Positions 1 to 6,887 of a stretch of DNA of 12,421 bases are shown piece by piece. The position numbers and the translations under genes were made by a program. Numbering within the stretch: the first letter of the stretch is position 1; each line of letters opens with the position of its first letter. The stretch lies in assembly GCA_023424865.1 (NCBI GenBank), contig JAFADM010000341.1, forward strand, positions 1 to 12,421, in the 5' to 3' direction. The stretch comes from Bacillota bacterium (GTDB lineage: Bacteria > Bacillota_A > Clostridia > DSM-8532). The notes under the pieces are model-generated. The model worked only from the letters and a program-made list of their open reading frames with translations. It was not told the DNA's origin and did not search any database.

Positions 1-190
1 AACCTCTATGTCCCCGCGGGCAGGGTTTGCAGTCTTTGTCCTTGCAATGATCATCCCATGAAGGCGGTTCATGCTTATGGCACGGTTCAGGCTCAGGCCT
101 GCCGCAAGGCCGCTGAGATCCGTACTCTCTGAAATCGCGTTTGCGGCAATCTTTTTCATATGGGTTACTTTCATGTTCGTCTTTATACAT
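1..190 (-). CDS. Collagen-like protein paralogue, N-terminal part only (runs off left edge)
   Basis: This is an open frame of 63 codons continuing past the window edge. Its product starts MYKDEHES and aligns almost residue for residue with residues 39-101 of the collagen-like protein at 357-1898. Shared landmarks are EKDC, the RD and YG pairs, PCGR, a SW-D motif, and the KDCKPCPRG / IDCRPCPKG stretch that directly precedes the Gly-X-Y repeat in the complete copy. The collagen repeat itself would lie outside the window. This copy is richer in Cys and charged residues (about seven Cys in 63 residues). The start at 190 is supported by AGAGGTG about six bases upstream. Homology to the neighbour continues upstream of this ATG, but in a different frame (see 191-299). 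The gene may therefore be a frameshifted pseudogene or one that restarts here. A spore or cell-surface role is inferred from the collagen-like family only. Confidence 0.6.
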   Translation of the reverse strand, partial: MYKDEHESNPYEKDCRKRDFREYGSQRPCGRPEPEPCHKHEPPSWDDHCKDKDCKPCPRGHRG

Positions 191-299
191 AAATTCACCT
201 CTTTCAAATTGAGTAACCGTCTGATACATAATATGATAGCTTGTCAATATGGTGCATTTTTATAATTGTCTTAGCGTTTTTGGGAGAAAAATATAACTC
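191..299 (-). pseudogene. Frameshifted leader of the left-edge collagen-like gene
   Basis: Read on the minus strand from 299, this gives SPKNAKTIIKMHH then YYVSDGYSI and a TGA stop at 206-204. It matches the N-terminus of the neighbour ([22 protein letters not shown]). Removing one T from the TTT run at 208-206 restores the frame and joins it to the ORF starting at 190. Over the 27 codons compared by eye, differences fall about 3, 4 and 10 at codon positions 1, 2 and 3, so the segment evolved as coding sequence. The ATG at the equivalent N-terminus is missing. An in-frame TTG lies further upstream without a good ribosome binding site. A short internal frame from the Met of KMHH ends at the same TGA. 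Confidence 0.6.
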
Positions 300-331
300 G
301 AGTGTTATAATGCGGTATAATAGCAAAACAG

Positions 332-349
332 AATATGACTTATCATATT
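332..349 (-). terminator. Weak AT-rich hairpin after the collagen-like gene
   Basis: A perfect 7-base inverted repeat (AATATGA / TCATATT, 4-base loop) begins 8 bases past the stop of the 357-1898 gene. On the minus strand it is followed by CTGTTTTGC. The stem is AT-only apart from one G-C pair and the T run is short, so termination here would be weak. It could equally be a chance palindrome in AT-rich spacer. Confidence 0.3.
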
Positions 350-356
350 ATTTCCG

Positions 357-1898
357 TTACCGTTTATCATCAATACTTGCTGCACTGTTACTAGCGGAGA
401 GTTCTGTCAAATTATCATAAGGCACACCTGCAGTTGTGCCAGGCAGCAAGACTATATCGGCTGCATTCAAAGGTGTCGCCCATGAATTTCCCGAAAATAC
501 ATATAATCCTGAATCCACCACAAAACCACGTGTGTTATATATAACATTGTTAACGATATGCCCATTTGTACCCGGATTGAGATAAGCGGTCTGTCTCAAA
601 GAGTACAAAATATTATTGCGGACCGTTAGATTTCGTGTACTGTTTGACAGAGATACAAAGCCCCTGTTTAATATCCAGCCTGTAGACGGGCCTGCCTGGG
701 GCGGTCCAAAAATAGTATTGTTTACAATACGGTGATTCAATCCTCCGATTTGTATAAATTCTACAGGATATGGCAAATCACTGGTTATGGTAAAGCCATC
801 TAAAGTTATGCCGTTACCCAATATTAATAAAGGAATAATCGGAGTCTGTAAAACGAGCGTTGTACCTGCATAGCCCTTTAATGTTACACCGGCCTTATTG
901 ACTATGATCTGAGACCTTAACAAGTAAGTTCCCGTCAGAACGTGTACAGTCCCCGTAGGCAAAACAGCAGCCACACCTTCCTGAATGCTTCCAAAGGGAT
1001 TTGCCTGTGAGCCGTCGCCGCCTATCGCTCCTGCTAAAACGTATACGTTAAACGGATCTGGTTCTACTGCTCCGACAGGGCCAATAGCTGCGGCTGTACG
1101 AATCAGGCCTGTTGTTCCCGTAGGATCGGTAGATCCGGCATTACTAAATACCGCTCCGGTTGGACCGGTTGGTCCGGTTAGCGCCGGATTTTCTATTCTT
1201 ACAATAGCTGAGCTGCCAACGCCTTGAGAAATATCTATATTCAGGGTGCTGGATTCAAAAAATATCGTTTCACCAAAGCCCACCAATTCAATCCCAAAAG
1301 GATTTGCAACATAAAACAAAAAATTACCCGGGATAAAGGTTCCTGTTGGGCCGGTGGGACCGGTAGCACCTAGCGCACCTGTAGGGCCTGTAGGTCCGGT
1401 CGAACCGCTTGGACCTGTGGGGCCAGTGGAGCCGGTAGAGCCGGTTGGGCCTGTGGCGCCAATAGAGCCAGTGGGACCGGTGGGACCTGCCGGGCCGGTG
1501 GCACCGGTTGGTCCTGTGGATCCGGCAGCCCCGGTAGGACCACCCGCAGGGCCGGCAGGGCCAGTGGCACCTGTAGGACCTATTGGACCAGGAAGGCCTC
1601 TAGAACCCTTTGGACATGGTCTGCAGTCGATTTTCCCAAAGGGATCATTCCATGAGGATTGTCCATGCTCATGGCCTAATTCCGGCGGTTCCCGGCCACA
1701 TGGCTGTTGAAATCCGTATACTCTGGTATCACGCCCATTGCAATCTTTTTCAAATAAGTCGCTTTCATCTTCATCCTTATACATTAATTCACCACTTCCT
1801 ATAGAGCAATCATCTGATACATAATACGGAAGGTTATCATTATGGTGCATTTTTATTAATATCTTAGTGTTTTTAGGTGAATATACTTTGTATGCCAT
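357..1898 (-). CDS. Collagen-like surface protein with C-terminal beta-helix domain
   Basis: The 513-residue product has three parts. Residues 1-100 form a polar, acidic N-terminal module with Cys at 31, 53, 67, 92 and 95 and no signal peptide. Residues 101-188 are a Gly-X-Y collagen-like repeat of about 29 triplets, dominated by GPT, GAT and GST, with one register break (G119-G120). After a hydrophobic spacer and a short GPTGPTG stub (242-248), residues about 283-480 resemble a DUF1565/right-handed beta-helix fold: [25 protein letters not shown], then [16 protein letters not shown] and IVNNVIYN rungs. Thr-rich bacterial collagens with a folded C-terminal head are typical of spore exosporium proteins such as BclA. 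A spore-surface role is inferred, since the head is not BclA-like and may bind carbohydrate. The start at 1898 has a weak ribosome binding site. An internal Met (residue 39) follows GGAAGTGGTG and is an alternative, but the paralogue shows the upstream segment was coding. Confidence 0.85.
   Translation of the reverse strand: MAYKVYSPKNTKILIKMHHNDNLPYYVSDDCSIGSGELMYKDEDESDLFEKDCNGRDTRVYGFQQPCGREPPELGHEHGQSSWNDPFGKIDCRPCPKGSRGLPGPIGPTGATGPAGPAGGPTGAAGSTGPTGATGPAGPTGPTGSIGATGPTGSTGSTGPTGPSGSTGPTGPTGALGATGPTGPTGTFIPGNFLFYVANPFGIELVGFGETIFFESSTLNIDISQGVGSSAIVRIENPALTGPTGPTGAVFSNAGSTDPTGTTGLIRTAAAIGPVGAVEPDPFNVYVLAGAIGGDGSQANPFGSIQEGVAAVLPTGTVHVLTGTYLLRSQIIVNKAGVTLKGYAGTTLVLQTPIIPLLILGNGITLDGFTITSDLPYPVEFIQIGGLNHRIVNNTIFGPPQAGPSTGWILNRGFVSLSNSTRNLTVRNNILYSLRQTAYLNPGTNGHIVNNVIYNTRGFVVDSGLYVFSGNSWATPLNAADIVLLPGTTAGVPYDNLTELSASNSAASIDDKR
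1341..1598 (-). repeat. Collagen-like Gly-X-Y coding repeat
   Basis: These are degenerate 9-bp units encoding Gly-X-Y triplets, mostly Gly-Pro-Thr, Gly-Ala-Thr and Gly-Ser-Thr. Thr at the third position is typical of bacterial collagens whose triple helix is stabilised without hydroxyproline, often by Thr glycosylation. The nucleotide repetition makes the tract prone to length variation and to assembly errors. It also produces long spurious ORFs on the opposite strand and in another frame of the same strand. Confidence 0.85.
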
Positions 1899-2007
1899 AC
1901 CAACATTTTTTGTTACTAAATGAGCAGGATATCCTATTTTAAGAACATCCGGCCCATTTAGTCACTGCCGGGACTTCACTCCCCACCCCTGATAAGTGCG
2001 GATAAAG

Positions 2008-2032
2008 AAAAAAGCGGTATTTTCATACCGCT
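2008..2032 (-). terminator. Rho-independent terminator of the sugar operon
   Basis: On the minus strand AGCGGTAT, a GAAA loop and ATACCGCT form a perfect 8-bp stem (2032-2013). It is followed immediately by a T tract (TTTTTTCTTT, 2013 downward). It lies about 50 bases after the stop of the GH42 gene. It separates the glycoside hydrolase operon from the collagen-like gene downstream, which must therefore have its own promoter within about 1899-2005. The T-rich side faces only the minus-strand operon. Confidence 0.85.
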
Positions 2033-2082
2033 CTTCTTGCCTGACGATGTATTCATTTTTCAGGTTACTAAGGCTCTATTTC

Positions 2083-4089
2083 TTAACCAAGGAGGAGGAC
2101 ATCCCTTGCCTTCACCGTAACCGTGCCGGTCAGGTCTTCTCCGTTGAGAAGGTTCCTGTAGGTAGTGCTTCCAAGCTCCACCAAGGCTTCCCGGTGATTA
2201 TGATTTATAATAAAGAAGGTGTCTGCTCCCTCTGCGGTACGCTTAGTAACTTCTACTCCCGAGTCTGCTTCCAATACAGGTGAAATGCCCTTTTCATCAA
2301 GAATACGCGATGCCAGGGAAGCCAGAAAGCCTTCCTCAGGTTCGGTGCCCACATAGTAGGCAAGGCCCTTTCCATACCGGTTCAAGGTAAAGCAGGGAAC
2401 ACCTTCGTAAAAATCCATGGCATAGCGGGCAAGAACCTCTGCTCCGCGGCTATGTATGACATCACATAAAAAGCCGCAGGCATAGCGATCTTCTTTAAAG
2501 CCCTCTGCAGACGCTTCCATAATCATACCGTTCTTCTCTCCCGGGAACAGAGCGTCGGTTTCTTCAACCCAAAGGCCCAGCACGTCCTTCAAGGGCCCAG
2601 GATATTCACCGAAAACACAGCGATCGTTTTCATCTGCAAGGCCTGTCATGGTCGTGGCCAGAAGAGTTCCGCCGTTTTTTACAAATTCCTTCAGCTTCTC
2701 CCCAATGCCGTCCTTCATCATGTAAAGCATAGGTGCTACAATCACTTCGTATCCGCTTAGGTCCGCTGCAAGGCCGACGATGTCGACGGAAACATTCTTC
2801 TCGAAAAAGGGCTTGTAGTATTTCTGAACGGTGGTCAGGTAGTCCATATCCTTGCTTGGGCCACTGGAAAGCTCCAATGCCCACCAATTGTTCCAATCAA
2901 TTAAAACACCAACCCGGCTCGCCGTCCGGCCGCCTACGAAACGTCCGCCCAGCTTCTGAAGCTCATGGCCCAGTGCTGCGCACTCACGGAAAACCCTTGT
3001 ATTTTCATGACCGGCGTGAGAGATAATCGAACCGTGGAATTTCTCCTGCCCGGAAACAGACTGGCGCATCTGGAAAAACAGGCAGGTGTCCGCTCCGTGT
3101 GCAAGGGCCTGATAGCTTAAAAGCCGCACCTCCCCTGGCCTTTTCAGCTTGTTGTAGGGCTGCCAGTTCTGCTGGTTGGGGGATTGCTCCATCAGCATAA
3201 ACGACTGCCCTCCCTTTAAGCCACGCATAATATCGTGCTTCAGGGCAACGAGACTTTTATCGTGAGTCGGCCAGGGATAATTGTCCCAACCGATAATATC
3301 CATCTGAGATCCCAAAACGAACTGATCCAGCTTTTTAATATAGCCGGACATATTCGTCTGTATGGGAATAGTGGGACTGTACTCTCTGAGCACATCGTAT
3401 TCGTTTCTGAAGCATTCGGCGGTGGAATCCGTTACAAACCGCAGATAATCAAGCTGTATGGAAGGACTGAAGCGATAGTCGTCGTTGAGCTGAGTGGGCA
3501 GTGTAACCTCCTCAAAGCTGTAAACGACTCTTCCCCAAAAAGCGGTGTTCCAGCGGAGGTTAAGCTCCTCAACCGTACCGTAGCGCTTCCTCAGCCACAG
3601 GCGGAATCTGGCCTGGCAGTTTTCGCAATAGCAGTAGGTCCCGTATTCATTGGCAACATGCCATACGGCAAGAGCAGGGTGCCTGCCGTAGCGCTTTCCC
3701 ATTTCGCGGGCAATGGCAGCCGCCCTCTCCCTGTATTTCAGGCTGTTGTAGCAAAAGAACACCCGCATTCCGTGGGTTCGCTTTCTGCCCGAAATATCTA
3801 CAGGCAGAACCTCCGGGTAACGAGTTGAAAGCCAGGCGGGCTGAGCCACGGTGGGAGTGGCGAGGCATACCGAAAGGCCGTTTTCGTGAAACTTGTCCAT
3901 GAGAGCATCCAGCCACTCAAACTGATAAACGCCCTCGTCAGGCTCCAGCTTGGCCCATGAAAATACGGGCAGGGTAACCATATTAATACCCGCCTTTTTA
4001 AAAAGGCGCATATCCTCTTCCAGGGTTTTATCATCCCATTGATCAGGATTGTAGTCACCGCCGTAAAAAATTTTGTCCGCGATTTTCAT
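2083..4089 (-). CDS. GH42 beta-galactosidase
   Basis: The 668-residue enzyme is of usual GH42 length. It hydrolyses terminal beta-D-galactosyl residues by a retaining mechanism. The N-terminal TIM barrel opens with the family pattern FYGGDYNPDQW (8-18). The acid/base Glu is E148 in WHVANEYG and the nucleophile is E301 in MEQSPNQQNW. The four Cys of the structural zinc site known in Thermus-type GH42 enzymes are present: C113 and the CYCENC group (C153, C155, C158). A glutamine-amidotransferase-like trimer domain follows (about 395-600), then a short beta domain ending FFIINHNH ... VLLLG. There is no signal peptide, so it is cytoplasmic. The start at 4089 is chosen over an in-frame ATG 17 codons upstream because AAGGAGG (4095-4101) sits five bases before it and the family pattern starts there. 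As last gene of the operon it probably removes galactose from imported oligosaccharides, for example galactan side-chain remnants. Confidence 0.93.
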   Translation of the reverse strand: MKIADKIFYGGDYNPDQWDDKTLEEDMRLFKKAGINMVTLPVFSWAKLEPDEGVYQFEWLDALMDKFHENGLSVCLATPTVAQPAWLSTRYPEVLPVDISGRKRTHGMRVFFCYNSLKYRERAAAIAREMGKRYGRHPALAVWHVANEYGTYCYCENCQARFRLWLRKRYGTVEELNLRWNTAFWGRVVYSFEEVTLPTQLNDDYRFSPSIQLDYLRFVTDSTAECFRNEYDVLREYSPTIPIQTNMSGYIKKLDQFVLGSQMDIIGWDNYPWPTHDKSLVALKHDIMRGLKGGQSFMLMEQSPNQQNWQPYNKLKRPGEVRLLSYQALAHGADTCLFFQMRQSVSGQEKFHGSIISHAGHENTRVFRECAALGHELQKLGGRFVGGRTASRVGVLIDWNNWWALELSSGPSKDMDYLTTVQKYYKPFFEKNVSVDIVGLAADLSGYEVIVAPMLYMMKDGIGEKLKEFVKNGGTLLATTMTGLADENDRCVFGEYPGPLKDVLGLWVEETDALFPGEKNGMIMEASAEGFKEDRYACGFLCDVIHSRGAEVLARYAMDFYEGVPCFTLNRYGKGLAYYVGTEPEEGFLASLASRILDEKGISPVLEADSGVEVTKRTAEGADTFFIINHNHREALVELGSTTYRNLLNGEDLTGTVTVKARDVLLLG

Positions 4090-4094
4090 TCTTT

Positions 4095-4101
4095 CCTCCT
4101 T
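4095..4101 (-). promoter_or_regulatory. Ribosome binding site fixing the GH42 start
   Basis: AAGGAGG lies five bases upstream of the ATG at 4089. It is far stronger than anything before the upstream in-frame ATG at 4140, and so decides the start. Confidence 0.85.
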
Positions 4102-4209
4102 AAAAATGCTCCTAAGCCGCATCGTAAATGTACTTGGCAAAGCTTTTAACCGGTTTTCCGAAGTGAGCTCTGCTGTACCGCCGCTCCCCGTCAGCTACAG
4201 CAATTGAGG

Positions 4210-6813
4210 TCACGCTCTTTTCAAATAGCGGATAACAGGTTCTTCCATTAAGCCGGTTGGGCCTACCTGCATATGGGTGGATTGACCGTCATGCATCCGC
4301 CATACGAGAGTATTTGTCACATCAATTGTCAGGTCGTTCTTCCCGTCCCGGACATATTCCGTGATATCGGTATTGAACGGACCTGAAAGAAGTCTGTCCG
4401 CAAGCTGTCCGTTAACATGGATTTCAGCGCAGTCCCCCACAGCGGGGAGCTCCAGAACCAGCCTGTCGCCCTTGGTGTATTCTATTTGTGCACAACCCTC
4501 GTAACGGAAGGTTCCCGTAAAACGAGGGTATTGATCCGGGCCGTTCATATTGGGAAGGCGGCAGCCGGCAGGAAGGATTTTCTCATACCGGAACTCAGGA
4601 TACTCCAAAGGCTCGGCCAGCGAAAGCTTCCAATCCGTTACAACCGTCTGCGTCCTATTAGGGATATACCTTATTAATGAAGCGCTGTCAAGTCCTGACG
4701 CGGCATAAACCGCAGCCTCCCCCGGCTCCAGAGAAAGGCTCAGCTCTTTATTTTCCAGGTTCACAGGTGCTATACCGTTCTTAAGCCCGTCATATTTTAA
4801 GAGTACACGGCTTTCCTCACCGTTTAAGCGTATGGAAGTACAAACACTCTTTGTGGGGCTTTCATTAAAAAACATATAGATATGTCCGTCTTCATGGCGG
4901 TATTTACATGCGCGCAAAAACGGCAGGGGCGCGTTCACTTCAAAAACGGTTTCAACGGCTTCTCTCACGGATAGGGCCAATTCATCAAGTGCGGTTACCC
5001 TCACATAATCTTCGAAATCCTTTGGAAGGGCTTCGCCGCCAATTACAGCCTTTGGGAGATCCCCCACCACATATACCGGCAAACCTTGCCGCGCCGCTCT
5101 TGCCGCAAAATGCGCCGTCTGTCTCGGAATAATTTTACAGTAAGGCAGCACAAGGACACTGTACCGGTTTTCCCCTATCCACAGAAATCCGTCCCTTACT
5201 TGCGTACCTTCCTCAGTCCAAATATCGTCGGGTACTACATGGCATTCAATCTGGCTCTCCATCAGAGCCCTTACCGGCTTCTGGAACAGCATGGCCTCCT
5301 TGCCGGTCCATTCCGCCTCCCCGTGGTATAATACCGCAGCGTCCACCAGCTGCCTTCCACCGTTTAACAGATGGCTCAAACGGTTCATATACTTCATAAG
5401 ATCACTAAAAAAACGAAATTGGGGATTGTTTCCCCGGGCATAAAAGTGGGGCGGGCAGTCTTTATCCGGAAAGAACGGAGAAAACGCGTGGGGGACAAAC
5501 CAGTTAATTCCTCTCACCAGCATATGATCCGTCAGCCATTTCATCAGTCCTATTCCTTCGGCCCAGCCATAGGCACCAAATATTTCACACATGGCCCTTC
5601 CCTTTTTGGCCGGATCCAGGTGGGCCAGGGAGCTGCCAAGCTTGGCAAGGCCAAAGTGGAAGAATTCCCCGTCCCGGTCGGAGGCAATCCATTGGTGGCA
5701 GGTTCCTGTAAAACCCGGCATTATCTGCAGAAGCACCACATCCACACCGGACATATCCTGTCCCCTTTGTGCCCTGAAATAGTGGCCGATGCTGCAGCCC
5801 AGCCTTCCATGGGCATTGTCGTCCTCAATAATATGGCCGATGTATTCCACTCCGCGATCACGGCACCAGCGCCCTGTCTGACCGGCAAAGCATTTGTCCA
5901 CCAGACGAGTTATCATGTCCATGTAATCAAAGCGTATTGCCGCCGTTGTTTCTCCCATTCCATACCACAGTGCGGGAAGCCGGTAAAGATAGTCCTCACC
6001 CCAGCGTCTTTTCATAGCTGCTTCCAGCTCATTGCTCCAGGGCAGGCGTACGTCCCGCTTGCCGAGTTTATCCTGAAAATCGTAGCCCGGCGTGTTTCCA
6101 AGCTCCGGCTCATCTGAGAAAAAGCCTGCGAAGGTATTGCCGAAATACTCCTTATAGCGTTTATAGTGGGGCTCATATACCGTATCGATAAAATATCGGA
6201 CCGAGGCTTCGTCAATGAGATTCATATAAAATTCCCGTCCTCCGCCGGTCTGGGTGGTAAACAGTACGAACAGGCGGTAATACCCTTCCGGCAGGTCAAA
6301 ATACACCATACCGTCATGAACGTTAGACGTCAGATCAATGCATCCCTCCGCTACCACATCCAAGGATTCGGTATCAGGCTTTGGGAAGGCCAGAACAGCA
6401 AGAAGCCTTCCTGTTTTTCCTAAAAAGGGTTCAATCACCACTGCGTTTTCACGCACTGGGCCCTGGATATCCATATGACGCTCTGCCAGGTAGGTTTTGG
6501 CAAGCTCAGGACGGCGGCGGTATGCACCGTTGGCCGCACCGGTAGGGAATTTGGCGTCATCGAGAAGCCAGACGCGAAGGTCGTGCCTGCGCGCCTCCTC
6601 CATTAAAAAATCCATTTCCGACCACCAGGTTTCCCCTAAAAAATCAGGATGGGGCCTCGACTCCACGCAGATAGCCCGAATGCCGCACTCTCTTACCTTT
6701 TCCAGCTCTTCTCCCAGCACCCTCTTTCCTTCGCCATGCATCCAGAAAAAGGGCATGATGTAATTGTCACCTTTATCGTCCAACAGCTCCTTCAGTCTTT
6801 TTAACGTCTCCAA
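4210..6813 (-). CDS. GH106-like glycoside hydrolase, putative alpha-L-rhamnosidase
   Basis: The 867-residue protein has no signal peptide. Its opening PFFWMHGEG (21-29), the GIRAICVESRPHPDF segment (44-58), VWLLDDAKFPTGAANG (81-96), GFFSDEPELG (230-239), GRWCRDRGVEYIGHIIEDD (314-332), CEIFGAYGW (409-417) and GINWFVPHAFSPFF (435-448) follow the order of conserved blocks I associate with large GH106/alpha-L-rhamnosidase-like TIM-barrel proteins. D234, E235, E237, E330 and E410 are candidate catalytic acids; I cannot assign them. The C-terminal 110 residues, with FRYEG and AEIHVNG, look like a galactose-binding beta-sandwich as in GH2-type enzymes. The start is TTG with GGAGG eight bases upstream; two nearby ATGs are out of frame. 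Placed between GH78 and GH42 genes, it probably acts on the same imported oligosaccharide. GH106 membership is by remembered motif pattern, and the exact specificity is unknown. Confidence 0.75.
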   Translation of the reverse strand: METLKRLKELLDDKGDNYIMPFFWMHGEGKRVLGEELEKVRECGIRAICVESRPHPDFLGETWWSEMDFLMEEARRHDLRVWLLDDAKFPTGAANGAYRRRPELAKTYLAERHMDIQGPVRENAVVIEPFLGKTGRLLAVLAFPKPDTESLDVVAEGCIDLTSNVHDGMVYFDLPEGYYRLFVLFTTQTGGGREFYMNLIDEASVRYFIDTVYEPHYKRYKEYFGNTFAGFFSDEPELGNTPGYDFQDKLGKRDVRLPWSNELEAAMKRRWGEDYLYRLPALWYGMGETTAAIRFDYMDMITRLVDKCFAGQTGRWCRDRGVEYIGHIIEDDNAHGRLGCSIGHYFRAQRGQDMSGVDVVLLQIMPGFTGTCHQWIASDRDGEFFHFGLAKLGSSLAHLDPAKKGRAMCEIFGAYGWAEGIGLMKWLTDHMLVRGINWFVPHAFSPFFPDKDCPPHFYARGNNPQFRFFSDLMKYMNRLSHLLNGGRQLVDAAVLYHGEAEWTGKEAMLFQKPVRALMESQIECHVVPDDIWTEEGTQVRDGFLWIGENRYSVLVLPYCKIIPRQTAHFAARAARQGLPVYVVGDLPKAVIGGEALPKDFEDYVRVTALDELALSVREAVETVFEVNAPLPFLRACKYRHEDGHIYMFFNESPTKSVCTSIRLNGEESRVLLKYDGLKNGIAPVNLENKELSLSLEPGEAAVYAASGLDSASLIRYIPNRTQTVVTDWKLSLAEPLEYPEFRYEKILPAGCRLPNMNGPDQYPRFTGTFRYEGCAQIEYTKGDRLVLELPAVGDCAEIHVNGQLADRLLSGPFNTDITEYVRDGKNDLTIDVTNTLVWRMHDGQSTHMQVGPTGLMEEPVIRYLKRA

Positions 6814-6821
6814 ATCATCAT

Positions 6822-6826
6822 CCTCC
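6822..6826 (-). promoter_or_regulatory. Ribosome binding site supporting a TTG start
   Basis: GGAGG lies eight bases before the TTG at 6813. The tandem ATGATG between them is in another frame, so the TTG is the start consistent with both the spacing and the protein. A TTG start would lower translation of this gene relative to its neighbours. Confidence 0.75.
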
Positions 6827-6845
6827 TGTCTGTCGGTTCAAATCC

Positions 6846-6851
6846 ATTATA
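6846..6851 (-). promoter_or_regulatory. Possible internal promoter -10 box
   Basis: A perfect TATAAT lies on the minus strand in the 74-base gap between the GH78 stop and the GH106-like start, about 33 bases upstream of the TTG. The hexamer 17 bases further upstream (TATTCC) is a poor -35, so this is at best a weak internal sigma-A promoter and may be chance. Confidence 0.3.
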
Positions 6852-6887
6852 CTTTTTTACGTCTGCTTGGAATACAGGACAAGCCCT

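Noticed and set aside
71..265. Plus-strand ORF of 64 codons
   Set aside because: It lies antisense to the conserved collagen-gene leader and N-terminal module. The minus-strand reading is supported by homology to the neighbouring gene, and this one by nothing.
305..321. Tandem TATAAT boxes on the plus strand
   Set aside because: There is no credible -35 and no plus-strand gene downstream. The AT-rich spacer explains them.
1341..1598. Short periodic repeats considered as a CRISPR or satellite array
   Set aside because: The period is nine bases in codon register and encodes Gly-X-Y triplets. There are no spacers and no cas genes.
1354..1710. Plus-strand ORF rich in Gly-Pro-Val/Pro-Val-Gly repeats
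   Set aside because: It is the antisense shadow of the Gly-X-Y coding repeat, since nine-base units stay open on both strands. The minus-strand frame extends into a non-repetitive folded domain and this one does not.
4090..4140. Longer start for the GH42 gene at 4140
   Set aside because: The 17 extra residues precede the family's usual N-terminus, and the AAGGAGG ribosome binding site sits just before the ATG at 4089.
5371..6117. Plus-strand ORF of 248 codons
   Set aside because: It is fully antisense to the GH106-like gene, whose conserved blocks run through this stretch. The product is not recognisable.
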